A stretch of DNA of 64,000 nt from Valencia hispanica (GCA_963556495.2 OY747705.1:9280501-9344500), one strand, 5' to 3'; counted from the first letter of the stretch, positions 1 through 13,289 are shown. Translations and numbers: made by a program. Notes: generated from the letters alone by a model not told the origin.

Positions 1-3000
1 CCTATGTAGAGGCTCAAAGAACAGCTTCCAATTGTCAAAAAACATTGTTCTGGGACCCCTTTGAGGGAAGATAGGGGTGTTTTTTAAGAAAGGCTGATAA
101 GCAAATGTAGTCAGAATTATGAGTGCTCAGTACTGAACTTTTCATACACTGATATGGAGAACTACTTGGTGGCGTCAATGAAGCACACAACCAGTTTATG
201 CTCGGTTACTTTAGTCGGGTAAAAAATATGTTGGTGGCCTACACAGAGAAAGCGCTTATTACTGTAAAAGTAATTTTTCTTTCTTTGTTAATTTAACTAT
301 TGCTGAGAGCTACAAGCTTTAAATTTAAAACTTTGTGCGAATTGTGAGCATGGAGTAGGTGGATATTTTCAAGCAGTTTAAGTTTTGAAAATAGCCCAGG
401 TCTGGGAAAGTGTTCATTGCAGAACCTCAATGTAGCCCTGGTACTAGCGTGGTCATGTCCAAAGAAGAGTAAACTACTCTTCCTGTAGGCCATTTGACAG
501 TAACATAGGCTAACCTGATACAAAATTATATGAACAGACATATCCATGGTGTATGACTTAATGACATAAATCCATGCTACTTCGTGGTGGCCAGAACCTC
601 CTTGTTGTTACCTCATTAAAAGGTTTAATCATTTTAACTCCTCCCCATTATTTATTTTTTTTTTTTTTATCGTTGTCTCACTGGTACTTCCGGGAGAAGA
701 AGGAGCCGGCTAACCCTCGCCTCCTATAAGCACACGTTCCTCCCTCCGCTCTTCACACTCCCTCCCTCATGTCTAATTGACTTCATGCCTGTTCATGAAA
801 AGGATCCTGGTTTCCACCTGCTCTGCCTCTATTCACAGCGTAACACCAAATTCTCCTGTGCTCTCACTCTATTAACAGAGATCATACCCGAGTTCAGCTC
901 CCCGCTATTATTACAGGAGATGCTAAAATCTCATTTTCAACTCAATTTAACCTGGCCTAGCTCAGGGGGAATGGAGGAGTCCTCCCCTCAGCCTTAATTA
1001 TGAAGCTGCAGCGCTGCAAGTCAAGGAACTCTGCTGGTGTTAACGTTCGGATTATTGCTCAACAGACAAAGCACATCTTAATCGCTATCATATTTACATT
1101 CATGCAGGAATTGTGCTGTCACCAGTCACATTTAAGAGAGACACTGAAAGCCTTCTGTTGCTAAATTACATTCCATGCCCTCGTGTTGTAAATACAACCC
1201 TTTTTTTAACCTACTTCAGCTAGGTGCCCTAATAGTAGTTAATAATTCAGAAATCTTTATGCAGTTGGTTCAACTGACCTACATAGCACCTTTTTAATGA
1301 AGTAGTCGTCTCTTGTTTCATATTCCTCCCTGCTTGTGTTGAGAAGCCCATTACCTGCCTTCACTCTGTGCCACAAGCAGCTTTCCCCGCCACTCGCTGA
1401 AATCTAAACCCTCCAATAAATTGACTCTACAGGCTGTGCCTATCAGACAAGTTTGTCAGATAATGTCATCCCGACCGGCTTGCTGCTCAGCGCTGATACA
1501 TCCGTCCAGAGGTGTGTCGGCTGTGGCTCGCTTCTCATTCTGCGCTCTCAAAGCGAATCCGGGCGATCTGATCAACCGTATGGATATTCATACGCTTTAG
1601 CAGACGTCAGGGCCCGGTTCGCTTGTGGAATCGCAGATAGAGGGTTCCCCTCCACCAGGAGTGAGAGGTGACATTTATGTGGCATCCTTGAGGAGGCTGT
1701 CTGTGGCTGTTGCTTTGAGCTCCCCTCGAGCAGATACACAGATCCTTTGCAGGAGCAGTCTGGCTCAGTGTTTAATAGTACACCGATACCAGGTTCAGCA
1801 TGAGACCCGGGCTCGTGTCTGCGCTGCTTCCTCCCAGCTATTGAGCGCTGTTACCGGGGCCATCTGTGACTAAGTGCTCGGCTGTTACCCCAGTTTTGAA
1901 GCGTTACCCCGAGCACATCTATGATCTTAATGAACCCACTAGCTTTTTACTGCCAATCAATTATTGAACAGGCACCGAAGGAGCTTTTTCCTCCATCATG
2001 TGGATGGTTAGAAGGGTGGCTTAAGCTACCCAGCAAGTTAAAATGTATGCTGGAGAGCTTTGTCAGACTGCAGAGAGGAGTTCCTCATCATAGGGGGGAG
2101 ATTTCTAACTGTATTTTATGTTTTTGGTGTAGGTGTTATAGTTAAACCTGTTTTGACACACAAACACGCTGAATTCGTGGTCTCAGCCGTTTCTGTCCAG
2201 CACTCATTTTCACCTCATTCGCGCCTACGGGGATGCATCTGACTACTATTAACAACAGGTCACAGACAAGCACCGAGCTCCACAAGAGCTAACACCTCCA
2301 AGCATCAGACATGATGCCTATTAACATCTCAGAGTGATTGAAGCTAACAGTGAATTCAGACAGGCTTCATAGCTATGTAGTGTGTTTTACAAGTAATTAG
2401 GCAAAGAGAAGTATTCAAACAGTAATTATCCCATTATCAGAGAAGATTGTGTGTTGGGGTGTTGAAGTGCTAATATTTCTGAAAAAGAAGCAAATGGAGA
2501 ATGATGCAGTTCTATTAAAAGAAATGCTTCAAACTTCATGCAAAAATGTTGGTCGAAAGGGTTTTGGCTTCATTTCATTCAGGTTTTTGGATGCATGTTT
2601 TCTCATGGTTTCTGTTTTGACCGCGGTGGCAGTAATTTGTTATAACGTACCATATTTTTATTCATTGACTTATTTGAAAAGATCAATGTACCTGAATTAG
2701 TAGAAAAATATCTATATTACTGTCTTAAACGTTATAAAGGATGTGTTGAAGTAATTTTCTGTCAGCTGTTAAGCTGGTAAGGAAGCACTTTTGGTCAAAA
2801 TTCATAAGTCAAAGTTGGCTTTATTGTTGTTTATGCCATACGTTCCATACACACAGCACACCTGAAATTACTGTCCTCTCACGGTGCAACAAAAAAACAA
2901 AACAAAGTAAGGAGACAGAGGATAAAAATGTACTATATACAATGTAAACGATGGACAGTGGTATACTAGCATAAAACAGACTTATACTGACCATAACTAA

Positions 3001-3079
3001 GTTCTAAAAAAAAGAAAATATGTAAATTTACAGGAAATAAAATAGCAGCATAAAATTCATATTGTGTAGTGGAATTATT
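1..3079. other. Intergenic or intronic DNA, no gene recognised
   Basis: Open frames here are short and resemble no family I know. A T-run lies at about 653-669. The blocks around 700-1000 and 1440-1900 are less AT-rich and look like unique sequence, not repeats. I see no tRNA, splice-bounded coding block or transposon end. Confidence 0.6.
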
Positions 3080-3988
3080 GGTTCCACTTTACAATAATGC
3101 TCCCCTTATAAATGACTAGTAAATAGTTTATAGATACATTATTAATTCATCTGTAAACACTTAATAAATAATTATTAAGTGCTTATCATGCATTAACTAA
3201 TTGGGAGAAAGTAACAAAACTGATTGGTTTCTTGCCAAGTAGTGAGCTACTCTATATATTTAATCAAGAGTAGCTAAATTAAACATTTAAGACAAAGTTA
3301 CTACCTTGTAAGTGTGATGGAAACTGGGCAGCCTGGACTCAAATGACAACTTAGCCAGAGTTCAAAAGGTCAACAGGGTTTAATCCCATTTCAAAGGTCG
3401 GTACACAGAAAATCCGTCAGGAAGGGCAGAGGTATCCGAAACACTGGGCAGGGGCAGAGTCAAAAGCCCAAAAGGGCTCAAAAATCACTAGAGGCGAGAC
3501 GGTACGAAAAAAACTGGCTGGAACGCTTGCTGGTTGTAACAAAGACGAACCGGCATGGAAGGAAGTTGAGCGCGGTGGTTAAATGTACACAGGAGGAGGA
3601 GGTGATTGAGAGCAGGTGTGTTTAATCCGGATGGCTGAGGAAGTGCAAGCAGTAGAGGTGGGTATTATAAAGGCTGCAATGTAACAGTAAGCACAATAAG
3701 GCCCTGTAATCATAATTCTGTAGCATATAGTATTGTACTTTATCTACTACAAGCTAGTGACTAAGTCGGAAATATTCAATTTAGCAACTCTAGATGAAAT
3801 ATGTAGGTGAGCAGATTTGGTTCACTATTCACTAAGAAACTGGTCAGTTCCGTCAATTGTTTGCCTTTAAATAATGTATGATAAACACTTTCTAATGATT
3901 TATAAAGGGTTTACAGATTAATTAACAACATATCTATAAACTATTTTATTTGCTCTTCATAAGGGGAGCTTTACTGTAAAGTGGTACA
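3080..3988. mobile_element. Non-autonomous DNA transposon (MITE-like) with about 120-bp inverted ends
   Basis: The left end (starting GGTTCCACTTTAC) and the reverse complement of the right end (starting GTACCACTTTAC) stay alignable for roughly 120 bp. Shared blocks include CTCCCCTTAT, ATAGTTTATAGATA and AATCTGTAAAC-like words. There is no transposase frame. The interior is interrupted by a solo LTR at 3313-3686, so the original element was about 530 bp. I could not define a clear target-site duplication, so the superfamily is left open. Confidence 0.75.
3313..3686 (-). mobile_element. Solo LTR with 5-bp target duplication GTAAG
   Basis: The segment begins TGTGATGG and ends TGTAACA, giving the TG...CA termini of an LTR. 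It is flanked on both sides by GTAAG (3308-3312 and 3687-3691), the 5-bp duplication expected of integrase-mediated insertion. On the minus strand it starts TGTTACATTG, has a TTTATAATA TATA-like box close to the start and an A-rich ATTAAA-type signal near the end. It has no internal coding region, so it is best read as the product of LTR-LTR recombination of a Gypsy-like element. It interrupts the MITE at 3080-3988 and is therefore younger than it. Confidence 0.7.
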
Positions 3989-4029
3989 GAATCATGTGTA
4001 CAGTGGTGCAACACAGCATTGCAAAGACC

Positions 4030-5150
4030 CATTAACAGAACGTGTTACAGAAACTAACTAATGAACTCCAATTAAACGCCAATGTGAAAAAAAGCGGGAT
4101 TTAAAGAAATGTGTAGACAGAGCAGCTTAAATATTAAGAGACACATAATTCCAGGGTCCCCTCTGTGCTGTAAATTTGTCCTTGCCTCCACTAAGAGCAT
4201 CTGGTTGGACACATTCAGGGTTCTTCTGGGCTTATACAGGTCGAGCATTTTGAGTAAATAACTGGAAGCCAAAGCAATAAAATCTTTATAAGCAGGTAAA
4301 ATAGCTTAAAATCAATGTGAAAATATTGAGGAAGCCTTTGTAAATCTGCTAAAACTGGACAATGTAATTATGTCTCCTGATAACAGGCCTACAGCAGCAT
4401 TTTGCACAAACAACATTGAAGTGATGACTGTTCAAGGCCAAAAGATTTCTATTGCTATAGTTGTCCCATCGAGAGGTAATGAAGACATGAATACTATAAA
4501 AAATTATTACGATTTTTCAATGTTTTTTAAATGAAGTCAAGATTTGGCAATTTGGTCCTGACAACTGAGCTGGTTTCACTAATTTAACAGATTTAAAAAA
4601 TACTCTGGCTTCTGAAGAAGAGCAACAAAACACATGAGAACCAAGACTATCTGTTAACTTTTCCAAAGGGGTAAAAGTTCCAAAAACGGTTTTCCTATTT
4701 GTTTCCTTTAGTGTTAGAATTTTTTTGCCAGCCTTTGATCTCTTCTAGACAGATTAACAAAGGCTCCATTGGGGGAGATACATCGAATTAAAAACGAAAA
4801 TAAATTTGGATGTCATCAGCAAAAACAATGACAGCCTCAAAAGCAGGGTTTACAATGAAAACGGGGCCGGATTCAAGATGGATCCATGAGGAGCACCACG
4901 ACAACAGGAGCTGAAGAACCTAAATGTTCCTCCATGGTTATGGAAAATGACTTCTCTGCCAAATCAGAGTTAAACCATGCGAGACTGCAGCTTTTAGAAC
5001 CAACAAGTGTTCCAGTCTCAAGAAAAGAAGGCTGTGATTCACTCTGTCGAAGGCTTCTGTTAAGTCTAAAAGAATAAAGGGCAACAAACCCCGAGACAAC
5101 AGTTACAATAAGATCATTAAAAAAGTGCTTTAATGAACTTTTCACAACCA
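4030..5150 (-). pseudogene. L2/CR1-type LINE fragment, reverse transcriptase C-terminal half
   Basis: Read on the minus strand, this is a decayed non-LTR retrotransposon. A DLTEAFDRVNHSLL block near 5038-5067 matches the conserved RT region usually written DLSAAFDTVDH. The catalytic block survives as FADDIQIYF near 4798-4829. An IHVFITSR block near 4470-4495 corresponds to the post-RT IHAFISSRLDYC region. The frame at 4072-4272 reads ASSYLLKMLDLYKPRRTL, the usual APSYL..L..Y.P.R.LRSS segment. These blocks are in order but in different frames with stop codons between them, so the copy is dead. The endonuclease domain is absent, as expected of a 5'-truncated insertion. The 3' end abuts the MITE at 3080-3988. 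Confidence 0.8.
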
Positions 5151-5182
5151 CCTTGAGTATTAAGAAAGGTCAGGAGTTCACT

Positions 5183-5710
5183 CAGTACGTTTACATGCAC
5201 ATCTAAATAGAGCTTTTGGCGAAAATCGAGCTAATTGCTTACCTAGAATGGGAGTCTTTAGCTCAGTTTACATGTCTCTCAGAAAATCGAACAATTGAAT
5301 GGAGTGCGTTCCACTTTGTGACGGTAGGTGGCGAAATGCACCTATTCATGTTGGCGGTCTTCCGGTTGGATTATAGCGTCAAACAGATAGTAAACAAATA
5401 CTGGTGGCAGTGAAGCAGACGGAGTAAAAGGAGGATATGCACAATGAGCGAAGAAATGGACGACAACAAAGCTGCAGCACGGTACATTTAGTAAGCACTA
5501 TGCTGTTTGATTGTGTTACTCATTGTTGCTCCTCTGTCGGTGTTGTTATTCCCTCTTCTGCGGTCTCGTCACTTATCTGGGTGCGTTAGTCCGATAAAGA
5601 GAGAGCCAGTTCGGATCAACTCCAGCCGGAGTAAGGCGCAATTCAAAAGTCCGAATTCAGTCAGACTAAGGCAGTAATTCGGTTTTCTCTTACTGCATGT
5701 AAACTCACTG
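5183..5710. mobile_element. MITE-like element with CAGTxxGTTTACATGCA ends
   Basis: The left end reads CAGTACGTTTACATGCA and the reverse complement of the right end reads CAGTGAGTTTACATGCA. The inside is unique sequence without a transposase frame. It carries a short ATG frame (at about 5444) that leads nowhere recognisable. No clear target duplication is visible, so the superfamily is not assigned. Confidence 0.55.
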
Positions 5711-6807
5711 ATGGAAGCACTCCCTCTGGTTAGGGTTGAAGTTGTTCTTCAAAACATAACTTCATAGAAATAATAGATAAGCTAAGGCTATGTCCTAACA
5801 AATGTGACTTTTTCTATTGAGGTATTTTACATATACACATACATGGGTATATTTGTTGTTTTTTAGTTTAGACAAATTAATGTCCTCTTTACCCATTTTA
5901 AATAACATTCATAAAAGGCCACCAATTTACCTTGAAAAGGTTGTACAATCATCCGTAACCACTGCGACTTTGCCCCATTTAATCTATTTCATACCAGAGT
6001 TAAAACATTTGGACAAAAAAAATTTATGTATTGTTGGATTGAGATTAGCTGACCCATTAAAAAACAACACTGCAAAATGTTACAGCTATCTGCGTAAAAT
6101 CCGACTTTTCCAAATCACTATTCACCAATAGCACTGTTGATGGGTGACAGACTGTACAACTGAGATCCCGAGGTGTAAAAATGATGCAATAAATGTTTTA
6201 GAAAACAGAACAATATGCAAAAACATTGGGGGAAAAACAATATAAGACAACATTTTGGGGAAAATACATGAAAGAAAAAAATCAAACAAATGCTTAACTA
6301 AATATTAAATAGAGCGCAGATATCTTTAAGTTCATTGCACTTTAAGTGATTGTTTTTCTATGAAAAATGAAATCACTGTTACTCTTTTCTAGCAAAGTAT
6401 TTATGCATTTTCTCTGGCCGGTGAGATGGTAAAATTATGGATCTAAACCACAAGCCTTGTAGACCCTCGTTTAAGACTTGGATGAAAATCTAGGAAATTA
6501 ATTAATTGAAAACAAATTTGGAGCTGGGGTTATGTCATTTTACAGACATTATTTTAGACATTGTTATGTTTGATTTACATAACAACAAAACTTCTCTAAG
6601 TATAATCTTATTAGAGCTAATACTGTGTATTACAATTGCAGTCATCGTTGCAACTACAGTCTGTGTAAAACCGCATGCGATATTTGATAGATCATTATAT
6701 TTAGTATAGTTTTTTAGGAGGGGGCTTGGTACGTCGGTTTCAAAAAATCTCTCTCCCTCAAATACTCCGGACTGCAGCTTTAAGGCTGCATGATATTAGG
6801 AAAACAG
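5711..6807. other. AT-rich spacer, nothing recognised
   Basis: The longest frame (5817-6131) has no recognisable domain and is typical of AT-rich chance frames. No repeat end or RNA gene is visible. Confidence 0.5.
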
Positions 6808-7046
6808 TTGTTTCCCAACCCTGGTCCTCAAGGCAAATTGCCCTACATGTTTTAGATGTTTCCCTGCTTTTACAAACCTGATTCAGATGATTGCAGTTCA
6901 AAAAAAACCTGTTAATCAGTCATCAAATAAAATCAGGTGTGCTAAAGCACCTTGAATTACCTTGATGTTGAACGTGTGCTATACAAATAAAATTGCCTTG
7001 CCTTGCCTTAGGGAAACATGCAGAGCAGTTTGCCTTGAGCAGCACA
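6808..7046. mobile_element. Palindromic MITE (GTTTCCCAACCCTGGTCCTC type)
   Basis: The left arm starts near 6809 with TTTCCCAACCCTGGTCCTC and continues CAAGGCAAATTGCCCTACATG. The right arm, read on the minus strand from about 7046, gives CTCAAGGCAAACTGCTCTGCATG. This is a small element in which nearly the whole length forms two arms. Between the arms lies a short LINE tail at 6955-7013. Confidence 0.65.
6955..7013 (+). mobile_element. Very short L2-type LINE 3' tail
   Basis: About 60 bp reading GTGCTATACAAATAAAATTG followed by a TTGCC pentamer array. This is the terminal stem and short tandem tail shared by teleost L2-like LINEs and the SINEs that borrow their tails. No coding sequence remains, so it is an extreme 5' truncation. 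It sits inside the palindromic MITE and is younger than it. Confidence 0.65.
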
Positions 7047-9599
7047 GTAATGCAATAATGACATGACTTGCAATAAATAGACAATTAAAGAGTTGAGCCT
7101 ATTTTTACTTCTCCGTCTGGGGAGGTGCAGAGACTCGCAGCACCATTATGCGTCGTTGGAAAAAGGGTCTTCGACAGCCACACAAGGACGGACGGAGTGG
7201 AGCCCAATTTTTTAACTATCGCAATTGAGAGCACACGTCTTTGATTGGTCAGGCCGTCATCAGCCCCAGATCATTCCACCAGAACGGTGCTCCATAGTCG
7301 ATGTACCGGTAATTGGTAGTCAATGGAGCTTGTTGGCACTAGATGCTTTATATTGCAAGGGCAGTTGATCTAATGTGGTCTTTTGGTGATTTTGAACACC
7401 AGGAGGTGTAGAGAACAACAAAACAGACCGCTGTGTTTGTTTGTTTACATGTGTTTTTAGAGTATTCTACAGTGTGAGCTGCACTTCTACTAAAAAGCTT
7501 CCCAGCTCAATCAAAACTCGCTCTCTGTCGGCCATTGCTCCTTGAGTGGATGTGCGTTTACAAGCTGAAGTAAATAAACTGTCGTCAACCAGAGACGTCA
7601 CTGCAATGGTAGGCAGACCTACCAGAAAAGGTCTAAAAACCCTGCTCTCCCGGTGGGGAATTCCTTTGCAACACTGACACAACAACAGAGTGCCAAAGTA
7701 TAAAAGGAAAACGTTTCCGTCAATATACGTACGTGTCAGTGCAAACTTGTTGACGGAGAAGTATAAACTAGGCTTTATTGTCTTTATGCTTTCGGTTCAG
7801 AGCAAATACAGAAAATGTTTAGTCTATCGGGTGACTGGAAGAAAAATAAAATTCATTATTTCTACCTCATTACTTCTGGAGTTTATTAATGACTTTACCA
7901 ACTTACCACCTCAGTACATTTTATGCTGCATTTAACAACCAGTCTCACCACATATATTACACTTACATAACTAACGCTTATTTCTGTTCAAGCTGTTTCC
8001 GTGATATCAAAGTGTGTACAATATTCTGATAAATATACATTTCCAGCGTACTGTGCAGTCCTGAGTGCAATATTCTGAAATGATATCGCGACTGTATATA
8101 TTACCAGCACTGTGCAGCTCTAAATCGCTCTCTCCACACCTTCTTCCATAGTAAATGCAGCTTGAGGCTCACTGATCATCGTTGAAACCTTTAAGAAGTT
8201 AACCGGAGTTTCAGTCACCTAATTATAGTCACAGTGTTGTTAAACTGAGGCAGGAATTTGTCGGAAACCCGAGCGCTTGTGAGACGAACTCCATGAGTAA
8301 GCAGTAACAGTGTTCCTTGGTTCCTTACAGTCTGAAGGTTAAGCAGCTGAGAGCCGAGTTTTTCTTCCTGCATTATTCCCCACAGGCTGCCGGAGAAAAC
8401 TAGAGGAAGTGTGTCCCTTGATTCTCTTAGCCCTCTTTATCCCGAGACTTCCACAGAATAGACCTTAAACCACTTTAGCTCTGCTTTATGGCATCATCAT
8501 TGAGTCACTTGTGACATGTAGATGCACAGGGTGCTAGCGATGTACGCGTTCATCCATTATTTATGAAAAGTGTTGCAAGGACATAAATGCAGCTATCTCA
8601 TTGTGGGGTACTTGGCCTTTTGAACCCGCCGCTTGCAAACTGCGTCATCTATTCACAGACAGTTATGCTGAGCTTTTCTTTCCGGCACTGCTCGTGCGGA
8701 CAGGATTGCACCTGCCAGGGGAGCCGGAGCAGACCGGACCTGAGCCGTTTGTTATGTGCATTTCCATTTTTGTGTTATTATATGAAGCCTAGAAGAGTGC
8801 GAGCAAACAACTTTCAGATTTGCCTTAGGCCAGCAAGTAAGAAGTGGTAAAAGCCACGTCCTGCCTTTTCCTGAGAGCCACAAATCCTACCCCACATAAA
8901 CTCCGCCTTAATTAGTTGGACTGTGCGTAATGGGGGAGCATTAGTGTTGTTATGAGAGGAATCAGAGTTTGACTGACAAGGTCCTGCTCTTGACTTTTGT
9001 TGAATTAAAAGTGGATAGCTACCGAAGCTTTGGTATATTAAAACGTCCATTTGCATATTTGCGGCTATATTAAATGGGATTAGCTCCATCCAGTGGAGCA
9101 CAACAAGCAGGAGGAGGAGGATGGCAAGCTTTAATATCACAAATGACACCAGGGGAGTTACCCTCTAGCTCCGAGCCTGATTACAGCTTCTTAATTAGGA
9201 CAGCTTCTCAACTCTCACACATCTTCCCTTCTTGCTTCTGCTGTGCTCGGCGCGACTTTAGTCCCACATTCAATATTTACTCTGTACTCTTCTACGTGTA
9301 CCGGGAGTTTTTACCAGGGATAGAGAGGTGAGCTGGGGGTAGCGTTAATCATAAAATCTGCTCTCTGTGTGCAGGTGCAAACCAATTAGCAGGTTGGCAT
9401 TTAAAGGACTTTAATTAATACTTCGTCACAGGCGAAATCAAATATCCGTTAGGTTGAAATGTCTTTTGAACAAGTTTTTATAAATATGTCTAGCCTATTC
9501 ATTCAGAGTGTTGCATTATGGGCAGCTGTCCGTTGGCAGGTTGGAGATGCACATTTAGCTCCAACACATCACATAAATTGAATTGAGCAACAAAAAGTA
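7047..9599. other. Spacer without a recognised gene
   Basis: Several frames of 60-110 codons on both strands overlap each other and show no domain. The block near 8590-9330 is fairly complex unique sequence that could be conserved non-coding DNA; sequence alone does not decide. Confidence 0.5.
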
Positions 9600-10470
9600 G
9601 TGCCTAGTTGTCAAATTGAGGGAAAAAAATGTTACTTTTTTTTTTAGTTTTACCAAAAAAAATCAATAAATGTATTCAGAATTAGATTAAGCTCTGGGCT
9701 TTGACTGGGCCATTCTAACACATGACTATGCGTTGATCTAAACCATTCTGTGGCTGTGTATTTAGGGTCATTGATCTGCTTTGAGGTGAACCTCTGGCCC
9801 CGTCTCAGTGCTTTTACTCCATCTCTCTTCTCACCGACTCCAACTTCCTTTTGAGTCCTCGCGTAAAAAAAGCATCCCCACACCATGATGTTCCCACCAC
9901 CATTCTTCATGGTGTGTTCAAGGTATGCTTTGCATGTAGGTCCCAATCGGTCTCATTTGACCATAGCACTTTCCTGGATAGCTCCTGGCAAAGTGTAAAG
10001 GGATCTTCTCCTGGCTTTCTTTCAACAGTGCCTGTGGGAGGTACAGCTAAATGTTATTGCTAGAATCTCCCACCTATGCTGTAGACCTCTGCACCTCCTG
10101 GCCCAACCTGTCAGTTTACGAGGACCATGTTTTAAGAGATTTGCAGTTCCATACTCTTTCCATTACAGACAGTGGGTTGGACAGAGCTTTGTGACATGAT
10201 CAATTTATTTTTATAACCCAACACTGCTTTACAAGTCTTCACAACTTTCTCTCTGACTTGTCTGCATTGTTCCTTGGTCTTCATGATGCTGTTTGTTAAC
10301 CACTGACCTCCAACAAACCTGTGAGATTTTAGGGAAATTACCACTGGATGCAATATTTGCAAATTAGGTAACATGTAAAGCCAATTGGTTCCACTGGATT
10401 TTATTTAAATGTATCGGAGAAAAAGGGGATGAATATCAATGCATGGCACATGTTTTTAAATTGCCTTTAT
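9600..10470 (-). pseudogene. Tc1-like transposase relic
   Basis: On the minus strand two disconnected parts of a Tc1/mariner transposase can be read. The frame at 10132-10374 contains MKTKEQCRQVREKVV followed by LGYKNKL, the usual start of the N-terminal helix-turn-helix DNA-binding domain. The frame at 9650-9946 contains MKNGGGNIMVWGCFF, NDPKYTATEWF and VLEWPSQSPELNLI, the central and C-terminal catalytic blocks (second D of DDE in NDP). The last catalytic Glu region is altered and ends in a stop. Frames are broken between the two parts. Intact family proteins are about 340 residues; this copy cannot encode one. Confidence 0.8.
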
Positions 10471-13245
10471 AGAAGACGTTGAAAGCCATGCATCCTTTAT
10501 TTGGCTGATTTGACCAGGTTTTATCATAACCAGCAGTAGTTATTCTAGAATACCTTTTGATTAGCTGACGCAAGTTTTTGAATAGCACATTGATGACATC
10601 ATCACGTAATATGGTCTCATCAGTGCCTTGATTTTCATCTGTGAGCTTCTCCCCTTCTGTCATGGTTTTGGCCAGAATCACAACTTCTCTCACATATTTT
10701 CAATTCTAAGATCAAGTTTGAAAAAAGAAAAGGAAGTTTAAATTTTAAAATAGAAAACTGAGACTTAGCCTTTAAACTTGACAGTTTTCTTTTTTTTAAA
10801 TCCTGATTTTATTTAGCTAAAACAGTTGAGAAAAATATGTCTCCTCTGTTAAGATATCTGTACTTATTTGTATAATGGTGAAAAACTAAAATGAAATTTG
10901 TCTGTATAAGTTTAAGCAACTTTTCTTTGCTATTTTTCTACATCCTTAAGCTGAGATATTACAACTTAGAGGTGTGTTTGTTTTTGAATGTGCTGAAGCA
11001 AGAACTAATGTGAAATCAAGGTGTATTTCTGGCCCTGGTGTGACATTTTGAAATGAATTAAACTATGATTTGAAGAAATCTACTTCTTTAATAAAATGTA
11101 AAACATATCTTAGATATTTTTGATTGTAATTCATGATGTTATTGTTGTTGTTTGAGCCATTTTATTTCTGTTAATGTGACAACCATGAATAAAGAAAAGA
11201 AATATCTGGACTAGTGTATGCTCGCTAAAGATGCCTTCAGTACTGGATGAACTGGCTCAACACCACACACAGTTTCAGTTTTGATGTTTAAGGCTAGAAC
11301 CTTTTGTTTTTATACGTCAATTAAAACCATGGGCAAACACTTTATCAACAAGATCCGGCCCACCAGAAAAGTTTAACACGAGTTCTAAAATTCTCCAAGT
11401 TTACAGCAGCTGTTACAAACCAAATAGAACACCATTACATTTCAACTTCTACAGTTTCTCTTGTTAAAAATGGCCTCAGAAAGTTTATCAACATATAAAC
11501 GCCAGTATAAACACATTCATGCACATCATTTGGAATACCCACTTTCAGCTTACAAAAACTAGTTCATGTAAGACGTACTGTCACTTTAACAGTGTGACAT
11601 GGAAGAGCTTCTGTCCATCAGTGCAGCTAAATCCATACTGAACGACCCAACTAAGTATTGATTTCATTTTACTCATCAGCATGGCAGTAACTAGCTGATC
11701 ATTTCGGACAGAGTTTGATAGGTTTTGTGTTCTGTTTATGAACTTGCAGTTCAGGAATGGAGCAGTTCATTTGGTCAGTGTCACATGACTATAACTTGTT
11801 GACTTACATCATTTTAGTTACTTTGGTTTTTAAATGAAATGATGGAAGCAATAGTATTTTTCTCATTTGACTAATACTTTTGGCTTCTGTTTCAGCAAAT
11901 GATCTCAGGATTAAAAATACTTGATTTATAAATAACCCCCAAAAATATGTTAAAAGGGTAAAACAGTCAACATATTTATATATTTTCATCTTTTGAACAA
12001 CATACAGCACAAAGTGAGGTAAGACAGAAAGGTAACCCAAAAAGCTGAATGGTTTTTATCATCATCCATACATTGAAAATCAAAAGAAGTTATGTGTTAA
12101 GGCTAACCCTTCAGTTAAGAATAAGTCTTCAGTTTCACTCAAACTTCATTTTTAGAGTCATAAAAGTAAAAAGAATCGAAATCCTCTTTCAAGTAAAACG
12201 TTAAACTATTCTGCTTTTTAGCAGGGCCTAAAACTATTTAAATGTAACTGCTAATGTAATAAATACATAGTTTCCACACTCCTTTGATGAAAAGAACTTC
12301 CAATGGTTCCAAAACTTTTAGAACCACCTATAGTAGAACAAACATCATGTTACTATTTTCTGTTTGACTTTCATTACCTCAGTTCATTAAAATTTGAGGG
12401 AATTAGATCCAACTACACCCAAGACAGATTAAAAAGCCCATGTAAATTAAGTTGGAACCATGCAATGTATTGACCCAAGACAACCAACAATGTGTACTGT
12501 AGCCTATTAATCTGGGCTTTTGGAGGCAGTAAAAAAGATGCTTTGATACGATTGTATTCAAAAATGGACATTAGACCTTGGCTTAATCAAAACAAGAGCA
12601 AAGCTAGCACAAGCAGAGTCGATGCTAATACATCACCAGTCTTAGAGAGGCAAGTGCAACCTTGAGTGGCAATCTGGTACACACTCCATACTAGTGGGTG
12701 GTGGTAATGCACCAATTTGTTGTCAACATTACAAAGAAGAACATAAAGAAGGACGTGTGTTATTTTTAGGCCAATATGAGCATGCTAACGGTACGTGTGA
12801 AGAAAAATTTGTGAGAAATACACTCAAGGAAGGAACTTACCACAGTTTTCAGTGGCAGATTATGTTAGATTGTGGACATAAGACTTGTTTTAGACTGGCT
12901 AGGAGTACATTCATTAGACCCTTGTGGATGTTAAAACACAATTTTTGTTTGAGATGGCACTGTTCTGTCAATGATATGTGGCTTCAAACGGTGAGTTGCA
13001 CATTATATTTCGCCTCTGAGGGGTTTGACAAAAGCGTTTACTGCGTCTACAGTCATCATTGTATCCTTGATTGGCATAAACAATTAGAATCTCGAGAATA
13101 TTAGCTTTCTAATGATGTATTAAATGTGTATGTACATAGAAAGAGTTTTGTAAAAAATAAAAAGTAGATTTGACCCGGAACGAAGTAACGTACTGCCAAT
13201 GTGACGTAAAAATGCTAAGGGGATATAAAAAGGCAGTTTACTAGA
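10471..13245. other. AT-rich spacer; one long but unsupported frame
   Basis: The frame at 10436-10693 on the minus strand, and a 136-codon plus-strand frame at 12694-13104, are the longest. Neither shows a recognisable domain or splice signals. The sequence before the latter (about 12670-12740) resembles the 'GGTAATGCACCAA' type ends of dispersed fish repeats, so this may be an old unidentified element. No RNA gene is seen. Confidence 0.45.
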
Positions 13246-13257
13246 CCCCCCCCCCCC
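13246..13257 (+). repeat. C homopolymer (12 bp)
   Basis: Uninterrupted run of C. It lies just upstream of the Tc1-like relic at 13290-13760. Confidence 0.95.
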
Positions 13258-13289
13258 AAAATAAGCCACAGTCCCCCTGCTAATTTACT

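Noticed and set aside
12694..13104. 136-codon plus-strand frame with several Cys and His
   Set aside because: Cys/His spacing does not form a regular zinc finger, there are no splice sites of note, and the left edge resembles a dispersed repeat.
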